From contig CAJNDS010001824.1 in assembly GCA_905221605.1 (NCBI GenBank), positions 240,548 through 304,547 on the forward strand: a stretch of DNA of 64,000 bases, in the 5' to 3' direction. The position numbers and the translations under genes were made by a program. Within the stretch, counting starts at the first letter, position 1. Each line of letters starts with the position of its first letter. The stretch is from Symbiodinium natans. Its lineage: Eukaryota; Sar; Dinophyceae; Suessiales; Symbiodiniaceae. Positions 56,901 to 64,000 of the stretch are shown piece after piece. The notes beneath the pieces are model-generated. The model saw nothing but the letters and a program-made list of their open reading frames with translations, did no database searches and was not told the origin of the DNA.

Positions 56901-58939
56901 GGTTTAGGGTGGGTCTACTTAGGTCCCTTGAGTTCCTGCAGCCGCCAAGATGTCCGAATAGTCCTTAACAGCGGCATGGCCACTCTGGAGCAGTGCCTTG
57001 CAAATTCTCTGGGCCTCTTTGGGCGTGGTATCCGGATTCCAAAGCCAGCCCCTCAGTTTCAGCTTCCATTTCTGGACTTGCGCGGCCGGATGCAGCTCTG
57101 CCGGAGCTTGCGCGGGTGCTGACATCTGCCCAGGCCACGCTGCGCCGCACAGTCAAGACGTCTGTCTTCTCAGTATGGCTCACTTTGAGTGCAGAGGGTG
57201 CTAATGGCTTCCCAGGGCTCTGAGCCAGCGCTCAGCACACAGAACGCGAGGAGTGTGAGTGAAGAAAGGGCCGGGACCGTCATTTTACGCACAGGCCACA
57301 CAAAATGTCCTAAAAATTGGCATCTTGCTCGTAGCGCAGTGTAGTGCGGAAGAAGCTGAGGCGAGCCACTGCGGCGTCACTGCCAAGACTCGAAACCTTG
57401 CAGTCTTTCGAAGGCAACAGCGACTGGGTGTTCCCGTCTACGTTCACCCGGTCGCCTCCACTGCTCACAACGCACATCCCTGTGGCATCCCTGCTTTGCA
57501 CGAAGGGCAGCACAACACTTGACCCTTTCATGTCTGAGCGCCGTGCAGTGGCAGCTGCACCAGACGGGCGTCCTGTGGCGCCAACTGTTGTGAAGATTTT
57601 CCAAAGCGAGCCCACGCAAGCTTCAGAATGGTCGCCAAACCTTGGGATGTCGTAGTTGTACTTGGAGGTTGATGGGTAGTTATAAGTAGGGTTATAGGTA
57701 TGCTAAGTTTACTTGCAACCCCACTTCGGGTGCTTATAGCCCTACTTAGAAAACCTCCAAGTAGAGCAAGCCGGGACATCCCAAACCTGACTCTGGCAGA
57801 AACCTTCGATAATCATTGGAGCTACCTTGATCTTGCCAGGCATTGCAAAGTTAAACTTAACCCCTACTACAGTCCTAACCCTAAACCCTAAACCCTCAAC
57901 CTTAAACCTGTAACCTAAACCCTTTTTTGCAACCGGACTTGTTGGCTGCCAGCAAGCTGCCCATCTGGTATTCAGACCCCAAACCCTAAACCCTAAACCC
58001 TAAACCCGAAACCCGAAACCCTAAACCCTAACCCTAAACAGTCCTCCTACCCCGCCCCCTAAAAAGCTGAGTGCAGGCCTGTGCTGCGAGATGGTTTCGC
58101 CAGATGCAGTTGCACAGCGTCTCAGTGAAAGTTCCAAGCTTTTGCTGCCGTTGCTGCTTCTCTCTATGGAGACTGGTTTAGGGTTTAGGGTTTAGTCGCT
58201 CACTCTCGCACAAGGTTTAGGGTTTAGGGCTGGCTTCTACATAAACTTTCCCATGACTCTTCTTCTGCAGGGCTTGAAGGACAGAGGTTCCCCCTTGCCC
58301 CTCACGTGGCACCTTGTTGTATGCCAACCCCCCTCCTGCTCAAACAAGTGATGAAATATCAGGCGGGATAACATCTGTATTCTGATTGGCTGCCACTAAC
58401 TAGCAGTGTCGAAGGCTCTTGTTTCTCTCCCTCCGTCTTTCTTCTTTCAAGCAGGTGCGAAGGGTTAGAGCAGGGGCTCCTTCCGCCAGGTATGTCCCGC
58501 ACCCGAGAGTATGAGTCAGAAGAGTGCTGCGGTCTCTCTTCTTCTGCTGCGCATAGGGGAAGCCTCTTCTTCTTCTTCTCCTCCACGCTTGAGAGGATTT
58601 CGGAGAGGGGAAGCCTCTCTCTCTCTCTCCCTCCGTGCGAGCCTGGCCCACAGCAACTGCTCGAAACAAGGTGTTTGCATTGTCAATGTCATTCTGGCAC
58701 CCGCAGCCTTACCGTTGCCACTTCTACATGGTATGTTACTTTCCCCACGCTTGGGACACCAGAACATACGCTTCGAACACCTATCATGCTGCATGTACTT
58801 CACGGTTTGGGGTTTAGGGTTTAGGGTGTAGGGTGTAGGGTTTAGGGTTTAGGGTTTAGGGCTCCGAAACCCTTCATGACACTCGGGAACCGACCATCAA
58901 CTGGATCACGAGTTGATCCTGGCGAAGATCATCGCCGAC
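43252..58939 (-). CDS. VPS34-like phosphatidylinositol 3-kinase, gene B (multi-exon, fragmentary)
   Basis: A second set of PI3K kinase-domain exons in order on the minus strand. They are GDDLRQDQLVIQLM (58895-58939), the FVP segment (about 54785-54926), the catalytic loop (44128-44179), the activation loop (43860-43931) and a C-terminal helix (43252-43326). The helical domain and the AAYCV-type exon were not found; the former would lie right of 59 kb. Introns are very long, and one spans a PPR gene. The motifs differ clearly from gene A, so this is a diverged paralogue, not an assembly duplicate. It may be a dispersed pseudogene. Confidence 0.55.
43687..43804 (+). repeat. Longest perfect TTTAGGG array
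   Basis: About 16 consecutive perfect heptamers, lying between two exons of PI3K gene B, so intronic if that gene is real. Confidence 0.9.
43860..43931 (-). CDS. PI3K gene B exon: activation loop
   Basis: It reads EPQLRFFHIDFGYFLGED followed by PKPAS. HIDFG is the DFG motif, and GEDPKP matches the following family signature. Acceptor CTGAAG joins in phase 1 to the preceding catalytic-loop exon. The 3' edge at a GTGTCG donor is tentative. Confidence 0.7.
44128..44179 (-). CDS. PI3K gene B exon: catalytic loop
   Basis: Fifty-two bases between GCCCAG and CAGG|GTGAGT, reading VLGLGDRHLENICLTKQ. GDRHLEN is the catalytic-loop motif. The 5' splice position matches gene A, while the 3' one is unique to gene B. 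Confidence 0.75.
44754..44800 (-). repeat. CCCTAAA array
   Basis: About six units with one CCCTAAAA variant. An oppositely oriented array follows at about 44917-45004. Confidence 0.75.
47386..47462 (+). repeat. Interstitial TTTAGGG array
   Basis: About ten perfect heptamers. Confidence 0.85.
48477..48581 (-). mobile_element. Inverted-repeat introner-like element
   Basis: TGGTTCTTAGTAGGGAATGA at the left pairs with TCATCCCCCACTAAGAACCA at the right, with GGGCCC near both arms. On the minus strand its edges are CTG|GCTGG and AACCAG|GGGG, compatible with a GC-AG intron. Confidence 0.55.
49067..49151 (-). repeat. Interstitial CCCTAAA array
   Basis: Eleven to twelve perfect units. Two more arrays follow within 350 bp, the next in the opposite orientation. 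Confidence 0.85.
49741..50268 (-). CDS. Hypothetical exon-like ORF (175 aa)
   Basis: Open frame with protein-like stretches (VVKLDLAGTPKSLQLLRQ; WLASSADITRALPNVTIEAV) but no family signature. Internal AG/GT sites could split it. Confidence 0.25.
   Translation of the reverse strand: MAGPAMLALSCLECRTIACVAIHCISGTSVHPLCTRSTVVKLDLAGTPKSLQLLRQGGLPRERPHTCNMKEARRAGGCDCTIAVAHLFKVGILPDRVLSTWRAPGASQPHQCKSVYPSVPNRHAQVGVLKAWLASSADITRALPNVTIEAVEFSLPCQHKMAVACNARKASPWCP
50358..50467. mobile_element. MITE-like element, family C
   Basis: CCCAAAGAGCCCAATACCCC at the left, GGGGTATTGGGCGCTTTG at the right, with a TTAAGG/CCTTAA core. Confidence 0.7.
50620..51330. repeat. Microsatellite cluster
   Basis: TA runs (50620-50633, 50995-51008), a CT run (50940-50968), a C-run (50788-50800) and TACA/CATA tetranucleotides (51218-51330). 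Confidence 0.75.
51484..51906 (+). CDS. Hypothetical plus-strand ORF (140 aa)
   Basis: No domain or partner exon recognised; the opposite strand is also open. Listed for completeness. Confidence 0.15.
   Translation: MWVGLARGWDGQRTATNPVLAVTWGGTTAPRLEGKGAHESEEQLDATQEGYGAACTVFDMWRPCLRSWRAGPTILRGPGQNSCASCGKLNASFLLCLLLLQGTSALRASLSLCLSFFLGLSSFLPVHSEGGRLCDTSAVH
52035..52105 (+). tRNA. tRNA-Gly (anticodon CCC)
   Basis: Acceptor stem GCACCTG pairs with CAGGTGC, followed by discriminator A. The anticodon stem CAAGC/GCTTG encloses the loop CTCCCAT with anticodon CCC. The T arm has GGTTCGACTCC, a perfect internal B box; TAGTGTAGCGG in the D arm fits the A box. Length is 71 nt without intron. No T4 terminator is seen just downstream, where a CT-rich microsatellite and a CCCTAAA array follow. 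Confidence 0.9.
52143..52212 (-). repeat. CCCTAAA array downstream of the tRNA
   Basis: About nine units with one CGCCTAAACCTAAA interruption. Confidence 0.8.
52696..52776. mobile_element. Introner-like element, family D
   Basis: It starts GTTTCCGACATTAGGGGTACC and ends CGTAAACCC, like the verified intron at 60380-60470 and the element at about 54662-54784. Confidence 0.55.
53184..53556 (+). repeat. Cluster of TTTAGGG arrays with TTTTTTGCCACCCG motifs
   Basis: Arrays at about 53189-53233, 53363-53384 and 53477-53556, with two copies of the TTTTTTGCCACCCG motif (near 53383 and 53430) directly beside them. Confidence 0.7.
54662..54784 (-). mobile_element. Introner-like element, family D
   Basis: Ends TTTACGAAGATAGGGGTACC and GGAAACCCCCATAAGAC; the latter, on the minus strand, starts GTCTTATG directly after the FVP exon of PI3K gene B and so provides its donor site. 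Confidence 0.55.
54785..54926 (-). CDS. PI3K gene B exon: FVP segment
   Basis: It reads EAPRSGYVKFVPDSTSLTEV, matching the G.IEFVPDS N-lobe segment of VPS34-type kinases. Donor AAG|GTCTTATG; the acceptor is probably CTGCAG at 54927-54929, but the 5' edge is not certain. Confidence 0.6.
55446..57125 (-). CDS. Pentatricopeptide-repeat (PPR) protein, four exons
   Basis: Exons 56943-57125, 56267-56432, 56010-56145 and 55446-55905 join without a stop (phases 0, 1 and 2) to give about 314 residues. The last exons contain consecutive 35-residue PPR motifs with the usual pattern (YNAAIKAL..; YTAALLSCAELGEWQRAL; AMKACANCGQWDGVLRLF; GLVLQVCEASGKWEEALLIF). PPR proteins are helical-repeat RNA-binding factors, mostly in plastids and mitochondria. 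The ATG at 57125 directly follows a CAG, so a further 5' exon (possibly 57311-57640) is possible. The introns are GC-AG, GT-AG and GC-AG. The gene lies between two exons of PI3K gene B on the same strand. Confidence 0.75.
55906..56009 (-). mobile_element. Introner-like element, family B, as a GC-AG intron of the PPR gene
   Basis: 104 bp. The donor is GGGAA|GCATC and the acceptor TATAG|GCATC, so the first five intron bases equal the first five bases of the next exon. The interior matches the elements at 33498-33704 and 24301-24400. Joining gives SGKHHETLW, in the PPR repeat register. Confidence 0.75.
56146..56266 (-). mobile_element. Inverted-repeat GT-AG intron of the PPR gene
   Basis: 121 bp with pairing ends (GTAACTTG / TAACTTGG region and GGTACCCC / GGGGTACC). 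Donor CTGG|GTAAC and acceptor CCAAG|GTAAA share GGTAA. Splicing restores ALGKGQQGEKAVSLL, a normal PPR helix. Confidence 0.7.
56433..56942 (-). other. 510-bp intron of the PPR gene with telomere-type arrays
   Basis: GC donor (GGCG|GCTGCA) and TTAG|GCATC acceptor. It contains a CCCTAAA run at 56466-56495 and TTTAGGG/TTTGGGG runs at about 56655-56740 and 56879-56910. Confidence 0.55.
57311..57640 (-). CDS. Exon-like ORF, possible 5' exon of the PPR gene
   Basis: After CCCAAG the frame reads FGDHSEACVGSLWKIF and on to SLLPSKDCK, where AAG|GTTTCG is a phase-0 donor that would fit the PPR exon start at 57125. Serine/alanine-rich, no domain. It could be an organelle-targeting N-terminus. Confidence 0.4.
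57641..57786 (-). mobile_element. Introner-like element with 8-bp direct repeat
   Basis: CCAAACCT occurs at 57635-57642 and 57781-57788. Between them the ends GGGATGTC and GACATCCC pair, as do ACTTGGAGGTT and AACCTCCAAGT. On the minus strand this gives CAG|GTTTGG...CCAAG|GTTTGG, a GT-AG intron with an 8-bp duplication. Confidence 0.7.
57978..58040 (-). repeat. CCCTAAA array with CCCGAAA variants
   Basis: Short array in the PI3K gene B / PPR region. Others nearby are at 57880-57898, 58175-58195 and 58806-58861 (the last in TTTAGGG orientation with GTGTAGGG variants). Confidence 0.7.
58895..58939 (-). CDS. PI3K gene B exon: GDDLRQDQ segment
   Basis: Fifteen codons (VGDDLRQDQLVIQLM) from GCCCAG to ATG|GTCGGT, the PI3-kinase N-lobe signature unbroken by the intron that splits it in gene A. 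The open frame upstream (58940-59060) reads EEVLEKYLLKACG and may or may not be coding. Confidence 0.7.
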
Positions 58940-59751
58940 CTGGGCACCGAATCGCAGCAGGTACTGGGCCGCAGCCGGTCGTGCTCCACACGCCTTCAGC
59001 AGGTATTTTTCCAGGACTTCTTCCCCATGACGTCGTGCTGCCTCCCGCAACAAGCCGGAGCACGGAAAAGAAAGAACCATCAAGTGAAACGAAAGGAGGA
59101 CCATGAATTTGTCATTAATGAGGCTGAGTCGTTAGCCCATGCTGCCTCAGCACAAAGACGTCAAGCGCAGGCAGGGAGACAAGCACTTCAGAAGCACATC
59201 TCCTGCTCCATCCTACACAAACCGAATTCTCAAGATGGACGATCATGAAACCACAACGGGGGCCTGATGAGAGCGCGATGGTGAATTCGGAGGGCTGTGA
59301 GTAAGAGAGCCATGCAGTTGGTTGTGCCGCGTCCTGGTTGGTTGAGTCTAGCCTTGCCAATATGATATGATGTAAGCTGCAACAACTGAAATAAAAGAAT
59401 AACACAATATTGGTTACAAGAATACAAACTCAATGTCAACACCAAAATGGAGTAGTAATTTTCAACAAATGCACAAACAACAAGTAGTAGTGCACGAACA
59501 AGTTGATATAGCGATAGAAACATGCACAGGCATAGTAGCAAAAGAAATTGTCGTATGACGACCCCACACAACATAGCATATATATATACACATATGTACA
59601 TAGATAGATAGACAGATAGATCGATTAGATAGTACATGTATTTCTTTTTTTATCACGAGCCACCTGAAAAATTTAGTCATGCAACAGCACGAAACGGTTT
59701 AGACTTGATAGTCTAAGAGAAGGATTCGCACTTTGGGGAGAATGTGCTGCG

Positions 59752-59796
59752 GTTTAGGGTTTAGGGTTTAGGGTTTAGGGTTTAGGGTTTAGGGTC
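59752..59796 (+). repeat. Interstitial TTTAGGG array
   Basis: Six perfect heptamers between the PI3K gene B 5' region and the membrane-protein exons. Confidence 0.8.
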
Positions 59797-60197
59797 AAGG
59801 CAGGCAAGGCTTCGGTTCGTAGGTTCTAAACTGTAAACCCCCAAAAAGTTGGAACCTCCATATCCCCATTCCCCACAAGGAATACAGCAGGGAATCCCAT
59901 CTCAAATCATCCTTAATAAGCCATGTTCCAACCTCCCGGAGTCGACTGTGTTGGGGTTTAGGGTTTACACTCTTGTGGGCATACGGGTGCAGTGAGATAT
60001 CCAGCCAAAGGTCCCCCCCAAGTCACTAATAAGTCCTGTTTGGCCCAAGACAACCAGGTTGTAAACAAAAAATCCCTCAAGCTCCTAGAAGCTCGAGTAA
60101 CTAAGCAATGCTAGAACAACATGAAAATATATCATGTAGCTTTCCCCCTGCCTGCACACCAGCATTAACGGCGCCTGCTTGGATGCCAGCACAGCAC

Positions 60198-60537
60198 CTT
60201 GCGATTGCCAAGAATGAGTAGTTGCACTGCAATGATTAGTAGCATAGCTGGGCGCAGGACTCTTTTCCACGACGGTTCCCTCAAAGCGGACGCCGGGATC
60301 AACTGGAAGCCTCGGGGATCTTTTGCACTCGGGCAGTCGCCATCACTGGCACATCTTCGTACATCTTCGTAATCAAATCCTGAATATGGGGTTTCCGACA
60401 TTAGGGGTACCTTATTGGAGTTCTTATTTTAAGGCAATCCTACTATATTGGGGATCCTTTCTTCGTAAACCCCATAGGGGCTTGGGCTCAGGCGACAGGA
60501 AGAGGTGGCCCATGTCCGTGTCAGGCTCCACTAGGTC
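60198..60537 (-). CDS. Two exons of an unknown membrane protein
   Basis: Exon 60471-60537 (DLVEPDTDMGHLFLSPEPKP) and exon 60198-60379 join in phase 1 across a 91-bp GT-AG intron. The second exon is acidic, then basic, and ends in a hydrophobic helix (RPAMLLIIAVQLLILGNRK) at AAG|GTGCTG. Upstream exon-like segments at about 60770-60850 (VGIAAALLCATMFLTRL), 60880-60960 (LLPIFYVMLANTGDPFWHMF) and 61080-61150 (FMAQSLLTLMIQQAAPP) suggest a polytopic transporter, but their joins were not resolved. Confidence 0.5.
60380..60470 (-). mobile_element. Introner-like element, family D, as a GT-AG intron
   Basis: 91 bp between TGGG|GTTTACG and ATTCAG|GATTTG. The ends GTTTACGAAG and CCGAAACCCC-like arms pair partly. 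Relatives at 52696-52776 and 54662-54784. Confidence 0.65.
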
Positions 60538-60963
60538 CTGTACGAAAACAAAGGTCTGCCGGGCTGTGCCAGTGTTCATGCTCACTCTTGTGCTTTTCTT
60601 GACTGCTGTTGATGTTTTTCGTCTTGCAAGTCAGAACACCGATTTAGGGAGCCAGTCACTTGCTGGACCAACCTACTGGTATTGGATGCTGCAGAGACTG
60701 AAAACACGCGAAGACAGCATCTGGTCTTCTGCTGCCCAAACTCAAGAAAAGACTCGAGCTACGCATTTGCACTGTAACGGTACGACCTGGCTCTGCCTCA
60801 CAACCAGCAAAAAGCCGTGTGAGAAACATGGTGGCGCACAATAAGGCTGCGGCAATGCCCACGGGCGTGGTCTTGGAGGGTCAAGCAAGCACAGCTGAGA
60901 CCGGAACATGTGCCAAAAGGGATCACCCGTGTTGGCAAGCATCACATAGAAGATAGGCAGTAA

Positions 60964-61073
60964 CCCCAGAGAGCCCAATACCCCTTAATTAAGCAACAAA
61001 CCTCAAACTATATAGGGATCCTCAATATGGTTTAAGGTATATTCCTCATTTAAGGGGTATTGGGCTCTTTGGG
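60964..61073. mobile_element. MITE-like element, family C (best-paired copy)
   Basis: CCCAGAGAGCCCAATACCCC at the left and GGGGTATTGGGCTCTTTGGG at the right are near-perfect inverted repeats, enclosing TTAATTAAG and CTTAAACCATATT-type inner arms. Confidence 0.75.
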
Positions 61074-61640
61074 ACTAGGTTCCAAGAACGTGGCCCGGTG
61101 GTGCGGCCTGCTGGATCATGAGTGTGAGCAGAGATTGCGCCATGAAAGCGTGACAGAGGCGCGGCCAAGCAGACGGACTCTAAACCCTAAACCCTAAACC
61201 TTAAATTATGGCCCTTAAAGCACCTTGGGGAAGCCAGGATGACTGCATCCTCTGCAGCCAGGTCAGAGGACTCCATGTCCAGGTCTCCCTGACGCCTGAG
61301 TCTGCACATGGTACTCTATTCCTGTTTTTTCGGGGGAGCGTACTAAAGGGTGCAGACATGCACTGGCTTCCTGAACCCACTGGGTGCAAAACAAGACATG
61401 CCACCTCCGCAACACCTGGCAGAAGGGTCCGCTCGCTTGTAGTGTACGCGTTGCTGCACACCATTATCGCAGCGTAACGTGCGCAACCATGACACGACTC
61501 GAGGCATTGACGATCGGACGTGCTTGAAGCCCTAGTTTCGGCTACAACAAGTTCACAACATAAGAATATAGCAAAATAGCAGTAAAGGAAATGCAATAAT
61601 GTAATGTTATAATATGGCAATCATATCAACATGTAATAGT

Positions 61641-61644
61641 ATAA

Positions 61645-61676
<32 letters not shown>
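61641..61676. repeat. TA microsatellite
   Basis: (TA)n of about 32 bases. A plus-strand frame after it (61740-61916, ending IAPAGTGLLIVVLDECLKA) looks protein-like but is unassigned. Confidence 0.7.
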
Positions 61677-61679
<3 letters not shown>

Positions 61680-62376
61680 TCAAGCGTGGGGCGAAGAAGC
61701 CTCCCGCAGTTTCGTGGTCCTGCCACTGCTTGGAAAGTGCAACATTGGAAAGTGCAACAACCCAGAACTACCTGGACCATCGCAGACAAACAAGTACTGG
61801 ATAGCATGCTCCAAGCAATTGCATCGCACGCGGCTCCGGTGGTGGAAATTGCCCCCGCCGGAACTGGACTGCTTATTGTGGTACTGGATGAGTGCCTGAA
61901 AGCACACAGCATGTAGCCCATTTTTGATCAAGGCTACGTCCTGGCTCTTGGTTAGAGAGCAGACAGCCCAGACCAAGTTCATCTTCGTGCTTGCGGCGCT
62001 AAGGCTGCTGCGACATGTTGACGCCAAACTTCACGTTGGCCACAAACGCGCCGCCTGCATGGACAAGTCTCTCTGCTTCAGAGCCTGCGCTTTCTTTGTG
62101 GTGGGTGCACGGCGTGCAGCAGGCGAAGGATAATCGTGCAGATCTCAGTAAACTCAAACTGAGATGAATCCACGATCACGGCTCGCTGCATACCCTTGGA
62201 AGCTCGACGCTGGTACCTTTTTGGTCCAGCTGTGTGCGCTCTGCATAGACGCTGCATCGATGAAGACGAGCGGCGGAGCCGCCCAAAGTCTACAGTTCGC
62301 GGGTCGCCATTCCTTAAGGCTCACTTGAAATCTATGCGGAATCATCAGATCCTTCCTGGCGAGCTCTGTGGCCACC

Positions 62377-62670
62377 TCACTCCTCCTTGAGGCTCGGGAA
62401 GGTATCCAGCACGGCCAAGCGAGTCTGGATGAATGTCGGCTTCACGGCCAAGACATAGACCTAGTTCATGGTTGGAAAAATATGAAAATTCAAATGTCTA
62501 TTCCTTATTGCGTTTAAGTGCCCTTAAAAATGTAAAATGGTAATCAACTAGATGGCAAAGAAACGCAGTAGCCGAAGCAGTAGCCGTGGATCATCGACAA
62601 GGCGTAGCGCATGGCCGTGCCACCAAAGCCGCCGCCACCAGCAAAGCCAACCTTCGAGGCTCCCACGTAC
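62377..62670 (-). CDS. 3' end of an unknown gene (two exons)
   Basis: Exon 62565-62670 (35 codons plus one base) and terminal exon 62377-62460 join in phase 0 across a 104-bp introner. The reading is glycine-rich (FAGGGGFGG) then MRYALSMIHGYCFGYC, followed by VYVLAVKPTFIQTRLAVLD and the stop after KEE. Part is hydrophobic. No family recognised. The upstream intron begins at 62671 and carries a third introner of the same family. Confidence 0.55.
62461..62564 (-). mobile_element. Introner-like element, family A, as a GT-AG intron
   Basis: Donor TGC|GTTTC, acceptor AACTAG|GTCTA. It shares CTAGTTCATGGTTGG and the TTTAAGTGCCCTTAA core with 803-905. Confidence 0.7.
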
Positions 62671-62785
62671 CTGGAGGTTCTTATCTGATTCATGGTTGGG
62701 ATAGTATTAACATTTTAGGTTTATATTCCTTATTGGTTTAAGCACCCTTAAGCATGCAACATGTTTTCCCAACTATGACAAAGTT
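62671..62785 (-). mobile_element. Introner-like element, family A (donor unclear)
   Basis: The acceptor CTCCAG at 62671-62673 is clear and the body matches the family (GATTCATGGTTGGGATAG ... TTTTCCCAACTATGAC), but no GT or GC occurs at the expected donor position; a G-run follows at 62792-62800. Confidence 0.5.
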
Positions 62786-63599
62786 ATGGTGTGGGGGGGG
62801 GGAGGCCATGATGGCGCGTGTGTCATGTCGTATGTCAGAATGTTCCACTCGTCGGTTCTGTGATACTGTAGATTAGTCTATGAGCGTATTGGCCAAATTT
62901 TCCGAGTTGTGCTATTGTTGCCAAATAGTACTATTACTTCCGAAGGCACAAAGCCATGGCCGGATCTTCGAGATCAGCTCACAGAAGCGACAAACGGGGA
63001 GAGGACTTGACCCAGAACTGCTGATGCACCGTTTGGCGTGTCGCTGCTAGAGCTCTCGTGGAAGTCCCTTGAAGGTTTCAAAGTGTCGGCACTTCTTCCC
63101 GTCGCCTATTGCGCAGTCGAGTTGCGACATGTCGCGAAAAGTCTCCCTCTCTCTACCGTCCACAGCTTTGCTTCGGCACTTTTTTACGCCACGCTCGATC
63201 GCAAGCTGGCATCTGCCATAGCAATGGCGCCCTCCAGGGTGTAATTCCCTCCAATGAAGCCTTGGATATCGAAGTGTGACGATGTAAGCCTTCAAACATC
63301 AATCACTAAATCACAAAATTCCAACTTGCAAGCGCATAATTGCACTACTAAAATGTCTAGATCATCAATATTGTGATATTGTTCATTAACATTATGGATT
63401 TGAGTATATTCGAGTATTCTTATATGATTGCGCTGCTCCATGAGTCTACTGCTACATTGCTCTACTACGACATTATGCTGCTGAAATATAACAATCTTTG
63501 GTCGCATGGTACAGCTAGATTTATAATTGTACATGATTACATTATGATGTTATTTGTATTATAGTTTTGTATATGTATATTTTCTCCTGACATTTTTAC

Positions 63600-64000
63600 T
63601 GTACCGTAATGTTGTTAGATTGTTGCATTATTTTTCTACATATATATATATATATATATTATTCTGCTGTTAAGTTGGTACATAAAAATACTAACACATA
63701 ACTAGACTAATATAGTATGATCAAACTGTACTATTCTATGATGACAGTTACAATGTAAGCTGAAGGGAGCCAAGCAGCCATTGACATGGGCAAAGCAGGA
63801 TCCTGCAAGGTCCATGCTAGCTGCTGCCCCCAAACCCCACACCGTTTTGCAACCGGGTTTAAGGTTTAGGGTTTAGGGTTTCGGGTTTAGGTGTGGCTTC
63901 AAGACCCAGCCCTTTTCTGCAGCAGGCGTTGAAGCCTACATAAACCCATCTAGCCAAAAGACTCACAAGGCCGAGCTCCTTCGATTCCACTAGCTTGCAC
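63600..64000. other. Right edge: AT-rich DNA and a short telomere-type array
   Basis: A TA run at 63639-63658, an AT-rich stretch, and TTTAGGG units at about 63862-63890 next to GTTTTGCAACCGGG. No gene seen. Confidence 0.4.

Overview
The window reads as nuclear DNA of a dinoflagellate, probably a symbiodiniacean-like (Suessiales) alga. The reasons are dense intron-split exons almost all on the minus strand, frequent GC-AG as well as GT-AG introns, a head-to-tail array of near-identical genes, short palindromic introner-like elements, and many interstitial (TTTAGGG)n blocks. No rRNA, operon or bacterial signal is seen. The organism call is inference; exon joins were worked out by hand from reading frame, AG/GY sites and family motifs.

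Left part (0.6-22.7 kb): the 5' exons of a likely amino-acid permease (0.7-1.2 kb), then seven tandem copies of one unrecognised gene on the minus strand, in two blocks (three copies at 2.1-10.3 kb with a 2.8 kb period; four copies at 13.8-22.7 kb with a 2.4 kb period), separated by 3.5 kb of gene-poor DNA with telomere-type repeats. Each copy has two exons of 978 and 513 bp, giving a 496-residue protein. It has an N-terminal membrane anchor, six modules of two cysteines 24 (once 26) residues apart, and a charged, probably coiled-coil tail. Copy 4 is broken by a 2-bp deletion.

Middle part (23-34.3 kb): exons of a VPS34-like phosphatidylinositol 3-kinase lie in correct order on the minus strand (helical domain, glycine-rich/P-loop region, FVP segment, GDRH catalytic loop, DFG activation loop, DPKP segment, possible C-terminal helix). 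A complete intronless NSUN-type RNA m5C methyltransferase ORF sits inside one of its introns. At 37.2-40.3 kb lie exons of a polytopic membrane protein with a polyglutamine/polyarginine tract.

Right part (43-64 kb): a second PI3K, again with collinear exons (58.9 to 43.3 kb), appears to enclose a four-exon pentatricopeptide-repeat gene (55.4-57.1 kb). A tRNA-Gly(CCC) gene lies on the plus strand at 52.0 kb. Exons of another membrane protein (60.2-61.1 kb) and the 3' end of an unknown gene (62.4-62.7 kb) complete the window. The DNA between exons is telomere-type arrays, microsatellites, homopolymer runs and several families of 80-150 bp inverted-repeat elements. Several of these elements are demonstrably introns, with short direct repeats at the two splice sites.
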